In this document: positions 8,706-16,581 of the stretch, in pieces
How positions within the stretch are numbered: the first letter of the stretch is position 1
Layout: each line of letters opens with the position of its first letter
NCBI GenBank assembly: GCA_003963115.1
Contig: RXJQ01000024.1
Location: 1 to 64,000 of the forward strand
DNA from: Burkholderiales bacterium
GTDB taxonomy: Bacteria; Pseudomonadota; Gammaproteobacteria; Burkholderiales; Burkholderiaceae_C
Reading direction: 5' to 3'
DNA length: 64,000 nt
Notes under the pieces: model-generated
Seen by the model: the letters and a program-made list of their open reading frames with translations, nothing else
Database searches by the model: none
What the model was told of the DNA's origin: nothing
Made by a program: the position numbers and the translations under genes

Positions 8706-9641
8706 ATGAGATTCTCCGTCTACCAGATCAGCCGCAAAGGCGGCCGCGAGAAGAATGAAGACCGCATGGGCTATTGCTACACGCGGGATTCAGGCCTGTT
8801 TGCCCTGGCCGATGGCATGGGTGGCCATCCCGAGGGCGAGATGGCCTCTCAACTGGCCTTGCAGACCATGGCGGCGCTCTACCAGCGCGATGCGCGCCCC
8901 GTACTGGCCGACCCCATCCGCTTCCTGCAAGACGCGGTCATGGCTGGCCATCACCAGCTGCTGCGCTATGCCAGCGAAAAGGGCCTGATGGACACGCCCC
9001 GCACGACCATCATCGCCTGCATCCTGCAAGGCAATGCGGCCTACTGGGCCCACTGCGGCGACTCGCGCCTGTACTTCGTGCGCGGCGACAAGCTGATTGC
9101 CCGCACGCGCGACCACTCTTACTCTGAACTGCAGCAAACACTGTCCTCGGTGGTGCCGCTCAACGAGCGCTACAACCGCAACGTGCTCTTCACCTGCCTG
9201 GGCAGCCCCGGCAAGCCCGTGGTCGACACGGCCGGCCCCCTGCTGATGCAGGAAGGCGACCGCATCATGCTGTGCTCCGACGGCCTGTGGGGCACGGTCG
9301 AGGACGAAGAGATCACACGCCACCTGTCCACACGCACCATCTCGGACGCCGTGCCGGAACTGGTGGAAGTGGCCCTGCGTAACGGCGGCCCCAAGTGCGA
9401 CAACGTGACCGTGCTGGCGATGGAGTGGGAGTCGGCCTCCAATGACGACCAGCCCAGTGTGTCCACCGAGAACCTGGGCGAGGAGGTTTTTGCCTCTACC
9501 ATCCAGGCCAGCGTGGGCGGCACCGGCACGCCGGGCGACAATGTCGAGGCCGACGACCTGGACGAAGCCGAGATCGAGCGATCGATCCGCGAAATCAACG
9601 AAGCGATCCGCCGCTCAGCCAGCGCCGCCAGGAAGACCTGA
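8706..9641 (+). CDS. PP2C-family serine/threonine phosphatase
   Basis: 311 residues. The PP2C metal-binding motifs are visible: [14 protein letters not shown] at the N-terminus, [11 protein letters not shown], the HCGDSRLYF strand, LCSDGLWG, and the [10 protein letters not shown]-terminal motif. The last ~70 residues are an acidic linker rich in Asp and Glu followed by a short helix. It most likely reverses phosphorylation by the kinase encoded immediately upstream; both are cytoplasmic. No regulatory input domain is present. Confidence 0.9.
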   Translation: MRFSVYQISRKGGREKNEDRMGYCYTRDSGLFALADGMGGHPEGEMASQLALQTMAALYQRDARPVLADPIRFLQDAVMAGHHQLLRYASEKGLMDTPRTTIIACILQGNAAYWAHCGDSRLYFVRGDKLIARTRDHSYSELQQTLSSVVPLNERYNRNVLFTCLGSPGKPVVDTAGPLLMQEGDRIMLCSDGLWGTVEDEEITRHLSTRTISDAVPELVEVALRNGGPKCDNVTVLAMEWESASNDDQPSVSTENLGEEVFASTIQASVGGTGTPGDNVEADDLDEAEIERSIREINEAIRRSASAARKT

Positions 9642-9670
9642 CCACAGCCTCCGGACCGCTCACTCCGCAT

Positions 9671-9693
9671 CAACCGGCCGCTGTGGCCGGTTG
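9671..9693 (+). terminator. Hairpin between the phosphatase gene and rph
   Basis: CAACCGGCC at 9671-9679 and GGCCGGTTG at 9685-9693 form a perfect 9-base stem with a 5-base loop. The T-run after it is poor (GTATTTGT), so it is a weak terminator or an mRNA-processing hairpin before rph. Confidence 0.5.
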
Positions 9694-9735
9694 GTATTTG
9701 TACCGCTCACTTTCATCCCAAGACCAGGAGCCCTC

Positions 9736-10476
<741 letters not shown>

Positions 10477-10490
10477 ACCAGGACCACATC

Positions 10491-11174
10491 ATGAGCCGGC
10501 AACTGATCCTCGCCTCCAACAACGCCAAGAAGCTCAAGGAGCTGCAGGCCTTGATCAGCCCCCTGGGCGTCGAGCTGGTCACCCAGGGTTCACTGGGCAT
10601 CCCGGAGGCCGAGGAGCCTCACGTCACCTTCGTCGAGAATGCCTTGGCCAAAGCCCGCCACGCCGCACGCGAAGGACAGGGCCCGGCCATTGCCGACGAC
10701 TCTGGTCTGTGTGTAGCCGCTTTGGGTGGCGCACCGGGAGTGCGCTCGGCGCGCTATGCCGTGGACGCCGGCCGCGTCGCCGAAGGCCTGCCACGCGAAG
10801 TGATCGATGCCGCCAACAACGACTGGCTGCTGGCGCAGATGACGACCCAAGCCAACCGCTGCGCGCATTTCACCTGCCTGCTGGTGGCCGTGCGGCATGC
10901 CGACGACCCCGAGCCGCTCATCGCTGAAGGCCATTGGGAAGGTGAGTTGATGAGCACAGGCCAGGGCGAACATGGCTTTGGCTATGACCCCCTGCTGTGG
11001 CTGCCGGCCTACCAGCAGAGCGCAGCCCAGCTGGCCCCCGAAATCAAGAACGGTATCAGCCACCGGGCTCAGGCCTGCCGCGAGATGCTGGGCTTGATCC
11101 AGGCGCGATGGGGTCTCGATACAGCTGGAGCTGGTGATCACTGGCCCTGGCAACCTTCTTCCATGACCCCATGA
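10491..11174 (+). CDS. rdgB: RdgB/HAM1 family non-canonical purine NTP pyrophosphatase
   Basis: 227 residues. Hydrolyses dITP, XTP and ITP to keep deaminated purines out of nucleic acids. Motifs: LASNNAKKLKELQAL, the ADDSGLCVAALGGAPGVRSARY signature, and GYDPLLWLP; the usual SHRAQA appears near the end. The C-terminus has about 20 extra residues after the helix where relatives normally stop, reaching into the hemW start. The stop codon overlaps the hemW ATG by four bases, indicating translational coupling. Confidence 0.93.
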   Translation: MSRQLILASNNAKKLKELQALISPLGVELVTQGSLGIPEAEEPHVTFVENALAKARHAAREGQGPAIADDSGLCVAALGGAPGVRSARYAVDAGRVAEGLPREVIDAANNDWLLAQMTTQANRCAHFTCLLVAVRHADDPEPLIAEGHWEGELMSTGQGEHGFGYDPLLWLPAYQQSAAQLAPEIKNGISHRAQACREMLGLIQARWGLDTAGAGDHWPWQPSSMTP

Positions 11175-12496
11175 TCACGCTGCAACGCCCAGGCGCGCTG
11201 CAGGCGCTGCCGCCCTTGTCGCTGTACGTGCACCTGCCCTGGTGCCTGCGCAAGTGCCCCTATTGCGACTTCAATTCGCATGAACTGGCCCCCAAGACGC
11301 CTGTGGCGTCGCCCTTGCAGGGCGCGCTGCCCCAGAGGGGCAACCCTTCGCCAGGCATCGACAGTCCACAGGGACTGTCGATGTCCGGGCTCAGCCCCCG
11401 AGGGGGAGCGTCCGGCTTGGGGCGGCCCGGCGCCGGACATCTCGACGCGCGGACAGAGACCGCCTACCTCAGCGCCCTGTGCGCCGATCTCGAATCCGCC
11501 CTGCCACAGATCTGGGGCCGCCGCGTTCACACCATCTTCATCGGCGGCGGCACACCCAGCCTGTTCTCACCCGATGGCATCGACCGCCTGCTGGCCGATG
11601 TGCGTGCCCGGCTGCCGCTGGAGCCGCAATGCGAGATCACGCTTGAAGCTAACCCCGGAACCTTCGAGAAGGATCGCTTCAAGGCCTTCCGTCAGGCTGG
11701 CGTCAACCGCCTGTCCATCGGCGTGCAAAGCTTTGATGATGCGAAGCTCAAGGCCCTGGGCCGCGTGCACGACCGTGCGCAGGCCCGTGCCGCCATCGAA
11801 GAGGCCCAGCAGCATTTCGAGACCTTCAACATCGACCTGATGTACGCCCTGCCCGGGCAGAGCACCGCCGAGCTCGATGCCGACGTGCAGCAGGCTCTGG
11901 CCTTCGAACCGCCACACCTGTCGCTCTACCACCTCACGCTGGAGCCCAACACGGTCTTCGCCACGCGTCCCCCCGAAGGCCTGCCCGACGAGGACACCGC
12001 CTTCGACATGCTCGACCACCTCGTCGTACAAACTGAGAAGGCCGGCATGCAGCGCTACGAGGTGTCCGCCTATGCGCGGCCAGGCCATCAATGCCAGCAC
12101 AACCTGAACTACTGGCAGTTCGGCGACTACCTGGGTATCGGCGCGGGTGCCCACGGCAAAATCAGCTTCCCCGACCGCATCGTGCGTCAGGTGCGCTGGC
12201 GCGAGCCGGCCACCTACATGGACAAGGCGCGCCTGGGCCAGGCCTGCTCCAATGAGCACGAAGTCAACCTCGCCTCGCGTGGCTTCGAGTTCATGATGAA
12301 CGCCCTGCGCCTGAAGGACGGCTTCGAGTTGCTGCGCTTCACCGAGCGCACCGGGCTGACGCTGGCCAGCATCCAGCAGCCGCTGGCCGAGGCCGAAGCC
12401 AAGGGCCTGCTGCAACGCGACCTGGCCCGTGCCTGGCCCACCGCCAAGGGCTTCGACTTCCTGAGCGATCTGCAGGCCCTGTTTCTGAAGGATTGA
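11171..12496 (+). CDS. hemW: HemW-type radical SAM protein with an in-frame insertion
   Basis: 441 residues, longer than the usual ~380-400. HemW is a haem chaperone related to the oxygen-independent coproporphyrinogen oxidase HemN. The radical-SAM cluster motif is C25-x3-C29-x2-C32 (WCLRKCPYCDF), followed later by FIGGGTPSLF and the INRLSIGVQSFDD-like NRLSIGVQSF. Residues about 41-94 are a Pro/Gly/Ser-rich stretch that breaks the normal run from CDFNSHE to TAYLSAL; it is encoded by a palindrome-rich DNA insert (listed separately). The frame is preserved, so the protein may still function. It overlaps rdgB. Confidence 0.9.
   Translation: MITLQRPGALQALPPLSLYVHLPWCLRKCPYCDFNSHELAPKTPVASPLQGALPQRGNPSPGIDSPQGLSMSGLSPRGGASGLGRPGAGHLDARTETAYLSALCADLESALPQIWGRRVHTIFIGGGTPSLFSPDGIDRLLADVRARLPLEPQCEITLEANPGTFEKDRFKAFRQAGVNRLSIGVQSFDDAKLKALGRVHDRAQARAAIEEAQQHFETFNIDLMYALPGQSTAELDADVQQALAFEPPHLSLYHLTLEPNTVFATRPPEGLPDEDTAFDMLDHLVVQTEKAGMQRYEVSAYARPGHQCQHNLNYWQFGDYLGIGAGAHGKISFPDRIVRQVRWREPATYMDKARLGQACSNEHEVNLASRGFEFMMNALRLKDGFELLRFTERTGLTLASIQQPLAEAEAKGLLQRDLARAWPTAKGFDFLSDLQALFLKD
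11289..11450 (+). repeat. Palindrome-rich repeat element inserted in frame in hemW
   Basis: About 160 bases holding several nested inverted repeats: GACGCC/GGCGTC at 11296-11310; a perfect 12-base stem CATCGACAGTCC/GGACTGTCGATG at 11356-11383 with a 4-base loop; CCCCC/GGGGG at 11395-11406; and GATGTCCGG/CCGGACATC bracketing 11380-11441. It resembles GC-rich intergenic palindromic repeats of Comamonadaceae-type genomes, here open in the hemW frame. The boundaries are set from where HemW homology stops and resumes. Confidence 0.6.
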
Positions 12497-12559
12497 GACA
12501 GTCGGCACCGGCCCCTACAATCTGGCGTCCATCCCGCCTTAGCCTTCGCCGACAGCAGC

Positions 12560-13054
12560 ATGAACCCCGCCGCCCTGCTCAGCGACAGCACCGTGGCCTT
12601 CATCCAGCGGGAGGTGGCCATCGATGTCGCGTCCTGCTCGTCCAATCTGCGCCCCAGCGCCTGCCGGGGTTTCGCCTGCCGCGTCTCGGCTGATCGCCAG
12701 CGCCTGACCATCTTCGTTCGCCGCAATGAGGCGGCCCAGTTGCTGCAAGACGTGCTCGAGCAAGACACCATCGCCGTCGTGTTCTGCCTGCCCGCCACCG
12801 AGAAGGCCATCCAGATCAAGGGGCGCCAGGTCAACCTTTCGGCGGCCACGGCGCAAGACCTCGACGACGTCAATCAATACCGCGACAGCTTCGTCGATGG
12901 CATCGTCCAGCTCGGCTACAACCGCGACTTCGGCATGGCCTACATGGCCACGGAAGAAGGCCAGCTCGTGGCCGTCAGCTTCACGCCCGAGGTGGTCTTC
13001 GAGCAGACGCCCGGCCCGCGCGCTGGCCAGCCCATGGAGGATGCACCGGCATGA
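12560..13054 (+). CDS. FMN split-barrel (pyridoxamine-phosphate-oxidase-like) protein
   Basis: 164 residues, no signal peptide or membrane segment. The pattern of short strands (ACRGFACRVSADRQRLTIFV, then VVFCLPATEKAIQIKGRQVNL) resembles the PNPOx-like flavin-binding split barrel. I cannot name a closer family. Its stop overlaps the start of the next gene, whose N-terminal part also looks like a split barrel, so the two probably form a heteromeric flavoprotein. Function unknown; a redox or oxygen/NO sensing role is inferred only from the hemerythrin nearby. Confidence 0.6.
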   Translation: MNPAALLSDSTVAFIQREVAIDVASCSSNLRPSACRGFACRVSADRQRLTIFVRRNEAAQLLQDVLEQDTIAVVFCLPATEKAIQIKGRQVNLSAATAQDLDDVNQYRDSFVDGIVQLGYNRDFGMAYMATEEGQLVAVSFTPEVVFEQTPGPRAGQPMEDAPA

Positions 13055-14472
13055 GCCAGAGCCCCGTGTGCATCGCCCACCTGCGCAACTGCTTCGAAGG
13101 CGCCGTGCCCAGTGCCTTGTCCACTTGCTCGCTCGATGGCATACCCAACATCGCCTACCTGTCGCAGGTGCAATACGTGGACCGCAACCATGTCGCCACG
13201 ACCTTCCAGTTCTTCAACAAGACGCGACAGAACATCCTGGCCAATCCCTACGCCTTGCTGAAGGTGGTCGATCCCTTCAATGGCAGCGGCTACAAGCTGC
13301 ACGTGCGCTACCTGCGCACCGAAACCAGCGGCCCTTTGTTCGAAAGCATGAAGGCCAAGCTGGCAGGCATCGCCTCGCACACCGGCATGGCCGAGGTGTT
13401 CAAGCTGCTCGGCTCGGACATCTACGAGGTGGAAAAGGTCGACACCATCGTCGGCCCCTACCCTGGCACGCAAGTCGCCTGGCAGGACACCCTGCCCAGA
13501 CTGCGCCACATGAGCGCCCTGCTCGACGCCAGCCGCGATCTGGACGAGTTGCTCGACAACACGCTGACCGCGCTGCAGACGGTCTGCGGCATCGGCCACA
13601 TGATGATCCTCAAGCTCGACGAATGCGGCGAGCGCCTATTCACGGTGGCCAGCCGAGGCTATGAACAGTCCGGCGTCGGCTCCGAGATCCCCATCGGGCA
13701 TGGCGTGATCGGCGTGGCTGCACGCGAGCGCACGCCCATCCGCATCTCGCACATGACCAGCGAGTACATCTATGGCAAGGCCGTGCGCGACAGCACCCAG
13801 GCCTTGGGCCTGCACCATCAACTGGAAACGGCCATCCCCATGCCAGGCCTGCCCGAGTGCCGCAGCCAGATGGCCGTGCCCATCACCGCCGGGCCGGCGC
13901 TGTACGGCGTGCTCTATGTCGAAAGCCATGAAGACCTGCGCTTCACCTATGACGACGAAGACATGCTGCAGATCCTGGCGCAGCAGTTCGGCTGGATGGC
14001 GCAAAGCATGGCCTGCGCGGACCCCTTCGATGCGGCTGCCGAACCGGCCCCCATCGTGAGCCCATCCACGTCCATACCGCCGGCCACGCCATCGCACGCC
14101 GCAGTGACCGAAGCGCCGCTGGCCGCTGTGGCAAGCACGGCCAACCAGAAGCCTGTGCTGGTGCGCTATTTCAAGTCCGATCACAGCGTCTTCCTGGATG
14201 AGGACTACCTGATCAAGGGCGTGGCCGGCGCGATCTTCTGGAAGCTGGCGCGCACCGTGCAGCAGGAAGGGCGCGACCAGTTCACCAACCGCGAACTGCG
14301 GCTCGCGCCAGACCTGTCCCTGCCCGACATCGCCGACAACCTCGAAGCCCGCCTGGTGCTGCTGCAACGCCGCCTGGCCGAGCGGACCACCTGCGTGCGC
14401 ATGCACAAGACGGGACGCGGCCGCTTTCAGCTTCAGGTCTCACAACCCTTGAAGCTCCAGCTGGCCGACTGA
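13051..14472 (+). CDS. Split-barrel flavoprotein fused to a GAF domain and C-terminal winged-helix-like domain
   Basis: 473 residues in three parts. Residues 1-140 look like a PNPOx-type split barrel (VPSALSTCSLDGIPNIAYL, then VATTFQFFNKTRQNILANP). Residues about 155-315 are a GAF domain (ALLDASRDLDELLDN, VCGIGHMMILKLDE, PIGHGVIGVAARERTPIRI, QMAVPITAGPALYGVLYVE). After an Ala/Pro-rich linker, residues about 355-473 look like a winged-helix or related output domain (FLDEDYLIKGVAGAIFWKLA, FTNRELRL). This would be a flavin-linked sensor controlling a downstream output. ATGA overlap with the preceding barrel gene. It converges on the minus-strand hemerythrin pair. The ligand and target are unknown. 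Confidence 0.65.
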   Translation: MSQSPVCIAHLRNCFEGAVPSALSTCSLDGIPNIAYLSQVQYVDRNHVATTFQFFNKTRQNILANPYALLKVVDPFNGSGYKLHVRYLRTETSGPLFESMKAKLAGIASHTGMAEVFKLLGSDIYEVEKVDTIVGPYPGTQVAWQDTLPRLRHMSALLDASRDLDELLDNTLTALQTVCGIGHMMILKLDECGERLFTVASRGYEQSGVGSEIPIGHGVIGVAARERTPIRISHMTSEYIYGKAVRDSTQALGLHHQLETAIPMPGLPECRSQMAVPITAGPALYGVLYVESHEDLRFTYDDEDMLQILAQQFGWMAQSMACADPFDAAAEPAPIVSPSTSIPPATPSHAAVTEAPLAAVASTANQKPVLVRYFKSDHSVFLDEDYLIKGVAGAIFWKLARTVQQEGRDQFTNRELRLAPDLSLPDIADNLEARLVLLQRRLAERTTCVRMHKTGRGRFQLQVSQPLKLQLAD

Positions 14473-14485
14473 GCAGCGCCTGCTG

Positions 14486-14905
14486 TCAAGCTGCCTGCAC
14501 CACGGCCTCACGGCGCGCGCCAAAGCTCGACCGCTCCACTTCGCGGCCTGCATTGAGCCACACATTGGCTGCAAACGCCACGAACGCCAAGGCCACGATC
14601 AACGAGCCTGAACCCACGATCGGTTCGGCCATCGGCAGGCCATGCATGATCGCGTAGATGCCATAGGCCATCAGCGGCAAGCCCAGGTTGTGCAGCCAGA
14701 ACTGCACCTTCGCCAGCATGCTCTCGGCCATCGCCGGGAAGGCGTGATACGCCATGGCCATCACCGCCATCGACACCCAGCCCACCAGGTTGACATGCAC
14801 GTGCACGCCCTTGTTCGCGAAGTCATGAGACGCGGCCATCACGACACCCAGGCTGATGCCGAACAGGGCATACAGCACCGCACAGCGCAGGAGACTCTTA
14901 GCCAT
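14486..14905 (-). CDS. Small haem-copper-oxidase-subunit-I-like membrane protein
   Basis: 139 residues, four predicted membrane helices. HVHVNLVGWVSMAVMAMAYHAFP and the following FWLHNLGLPLMAYGIY resemble helices of cbb3-oxidase or NorB subunit I, including His residues in positions that bind haem in those enzymes, but the rest of the oxidase is absent. It could be a haem-binding partner or gas sensor. It overlaps the end of the hemerythrin gene by 8 bases and is surely co-translated with it. Function is inferred only. Confidence 0.6.
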   Translation of the reverse strand: MAKSLLRCAVLYALFGISLGVVMAASHDFANKGVHVHVNLVGWVSMAVMAMAYHAFPAMAESMLAKVQFWLHNLGLPLMAYGIYAIMHGLPMAEPIVGSGSLIVALAFVAFAANVWLNAGREVERSSFGARREAVVQAA

Positions 14906-15626
14906 GGTAAACCTCCCCGATCTTCAGCGCGGCCTGCAGCTTGTGCCAGCCACGTGCGTCCAGCAACGGCCGCGCCAGATCCAGTTGAGATGCGAACACC
15001 TCCGCCGGCATCCCCTGGCGCATGCCACTGAGCATGCCCACGCGCTCGGGGTGCGACAGCTGCGGCAGCATCCAGCGGAAATGCACGGCCATCTCGTCGG
15101 CGGGGATGCTGGCCAGCAGCGCGTCGTGGATCTCGTGCAGTTCGTCGTCGCTGAAGTGCGCCCACAGCACGGCGTTGTGCTGGCGCTCTTCCAGCAGCAT
15201 GTGCTCGTAGTTGTCGGCCACGAACAGGCTCAAGGCCTGGTACAGCTGCAACCAGGCAGCGGCTTGTTGCGGCTCGGTGGCGAGCAGGGCCTTGCTCAAG
15301 CTGGCCCCGAGCGCGTCGATGTGCACGAGGTGCTCGACGTGCTCCTGGGCACACTGGCCGGCGCTGCCTGGCGCGCGCTGCTCCATGGCCGCGTGCAGAA
15401 ACTGGTTCTCATGCGCCAGATGCTCGGTGCAGATGTGCAGGAGCGAACGCAGCTGCTCGGCGCTTTCGCTGCGTTCCTGTGGGTCGGTGAAGTCGGTACG
15501 GCCGATGCGGGTCAGTGTGTCGGCCATGAAGGCGCGCAGGCCTTTGTGCACAGCCTGGTACATATTGAACCGGTTGGACTGGGCTGTCTGTTGACTGGTC
15601 TGGCCATCCTGAATATCGATGCTCAT
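14898..15626 (-). CDS. Hemerythrin-domain protein
   Basis: 242 residues. A His/Glu-rich helical bundle: AVHKGLRAFM, then HICTEHLAHENQFLHAAM and AQEHVEHLVHIDAL, giving the H...HxxxE...HxxxH pattern of the hemerythrin-like di-iron site. A second helical half (ADNYEHMLLEERQHNAVLW, LHEIHDALLASIP) follows. Such proteins bind O2 or respond to NO or oxidative stress. ATG at 15626 is set by AGGAAG about 8 bases upstream; a much longer open frame reaching 16514 runs through non-coding repeats and is rejected. It is followed by the overlapping oxidase-like membrane gene. Confidence 0.82.
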   Translation of the reverse strand: MSIDIQDGQTSQQTAQSNRFNMYQAVHKGLRAFMADTLTRIGRTDFTDPQERSESAEQLRSLLHICTEHLAHENQFLHAAMEQRAPGSAGQCAQEHVEHLVHIDALGASLSKALLATEPQQAAAWLQLYQALSLFVADNYEHMLLEERQHNAVLWAHFSDDELHEIHDALLASIPADEMAVHFRWMLPQLSHPERVGMLSGMRQGMPAEVFASQLDLARPLLDARGWHKLQAALKIGEVYHG

Positions 15627-15800
15627 GATCTCGCTTCCTTTGTTGGCTTGCTTTCCGGGCAAGCGCCTTGTTGACGATGGACGCGACTGTAGGGATTTGG
15701 CTCTCACCCGTTTCGTAAATGCTTCTTCAGCAATCCTTAAACTGCTCTTAACCCCCCAACGGGGTGAGTTGGCAAGGGTGTTGGTGTTTTTGGCGTTTTG
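15627..15800. other. Upstream region of the hemerythrin gene
   Basis: No gene is seen. It should hold the leftward promoter of the hemerythrin operon. No clear -35/-10 pair or FNR/Dnr-like dyad was found by eye. Near 15790-15810 GGCGTTTT is repeated twice, leading into the first structured element. Confidence 0.4.
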
Positions 15801-16070
15801 GCGTTTTGTCGGGGCGGCGCAGGTCGGGTGGCTGAGGGGGCATCCGGCGGGGCTTCGATGTTGGTGGTCCCGCTTTTCAAGCGTGACTGCCCTGCGCTGC
15901 TCAGGCCAAGGTGGCGCTGGCGAACTCGCTCCAGGGCCCCTGGCCCTTATGCTCAAACAACGCCAGCGAGTCAGAGACGAAGCGCACTGCGTGCGCCCAC
16001 CTTGGCCTTCCGCTGCTCGGCACCAACAAGGCGCCCCGCCGGATGCCCCCTCAGCCCCTTGTCCGACCTG
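15801..16070 (+). repeat. Structured palindromic element, copy 1
   Basis: About 270 bases that fold into a branched structure. Closing stem: CAGGTCGG (15820-15827) with CCGACCTG (16063-16070), then a perfect 23-base stem between 15831-15853 and 16033-16055, then TGTTGGTG/CACCAACA (15859-15866, 16021-16028). Side hairpin: GTCCCGCTT-TTC-AAGCGTGAC (15867-15887). Inner stem: GGCCAAGGTGG (15904-15914) with CCACCTTGGCC (15997-16007). Within it CGCTGGCG/CGCCAGCG (15915-15922, 15961-15968) and the hairpin GCGCAC-TGC-GTGCGC (15982-15996). Unpaired segments TCAAACA and GAGTCAGAGACGAAGC lie between. No protein-coding signal. It is preceded by GCGTTTTGTCGGGGCGGCG, shared with copy 2. Confidence 0.75.
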
Positions 16071-16198
16071 CTCGTGGCGTGCACAGGTTCTTAGGCTGGG
16101 GTATGCAAAGATTTGCGCGCTCAACTGGCACTGCCAAGCACTCACTGCAGCCAAGCGCCTGCAACATCGCATGCCTCTATTCGTGGCATGCCACCAGC
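16071..16198. other. Spacer between the two structured elements
   Basis: 128 bases separating the 3' ends of the two convergent element copies. It contains a hairpin GCATGCC/GGCATGC around 16169-16191 and no coding sequence that can be supported. Confidence 0.5.
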
Positions 16199-16468
16199 GG
16201 GGCGCAAAAAGGACTGAGTCGGTGTTGGGCGGGGCGCCTTGTTGGTGCTGAGGAGCGCAGCGAGGAAGTGGGCACGCGCAGCGTGCTTCGTCATCTGACT
16301 CGTCGGAGCTGTTTGACCGGAGCGGCCTTTGGGCCGCGCAGGGAGTTCTCCGACGCCACTTCCTTGCGAGCACCACAGGGCAGTCCCGCTTGAAAAGCGG
16401 GACCACCAACATCGAAGCCCTGACCAACACAGACTCAGTCCGCGCCCCCCGCTGCCCCGACAAAACGC
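16199..16468 (-). repeat. Structured palindromic element, copy 2 (inverted)
   Basis: A second copy on the opposite strand. The closing stem uses different bases from copy 1 but still pairs: GGGGCGC (16199-16205) with GCGCCCC (16442-16448), GGACTGAGTC (16211-16220) with GACTCAGTCC (16432-16441), GTGTTGG with CCAACAC, and TGTTGGTG (16240-16247) with CACCAACA (16404-16411). The side hairpin is a perfect 9-base stem at 16383-16403. Inner stems: AGGAAGTGG/CCACTTCCT (16263-16271, 16356-16364), CGTCGGAG/CTCCGACG (16301-16308, 16348-16355), GCGGCC/GGCCGC (16322-16337) and GCACGC-GCA-GCGTGC (16272-16286). On the minus strand five T follow the closing-stem 3' arm (16206-16210). The 5' flank GCGTTTTGTCGGGGCAGCG matches copy 1. 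Confidence 0.75.
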
Positions 16469-16514
16469 ATAAGCCCAAGCCAAGCGCAAGCGCACAGCCA
16501 GATCTACCGCACAA

Positions 16515-16545
16515 ACAAAAAAGCCGCTGACTCTCACCAGCGGCT
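16515..16545 (-). terminator. Rho-independent terminator of fadD
   Basis: AGCCGCTG (16522-16529) and CAGCGGCT (16538-16545) form a perfect 8-base stem; on the minus strand it is followed by a run of six T (16517-16522 as A on the plus strand). It lies about 40 bases beyond the fadD stop. Confidence 0.85.
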
Positions 16546-16581
16546 CTCTCTCATTCAAAAGCACTCAAAGGCGCAGCGCCA

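Noticed and set aside
15619-16393. Short plus-strand open frames within the structured elements
   Set aside because: They follow the stems, have no ribosome sites, and translate to low-complexity sequence; the DNA is explained better by base pairing.
14898-16514. 538-codon reading of the hemerythrin gene extending through the repeat region
   Set aside because: The upstream 300 codons translate the structured palindromic elements; the hemerythrin domain and a good ribosome site begin at 15626.
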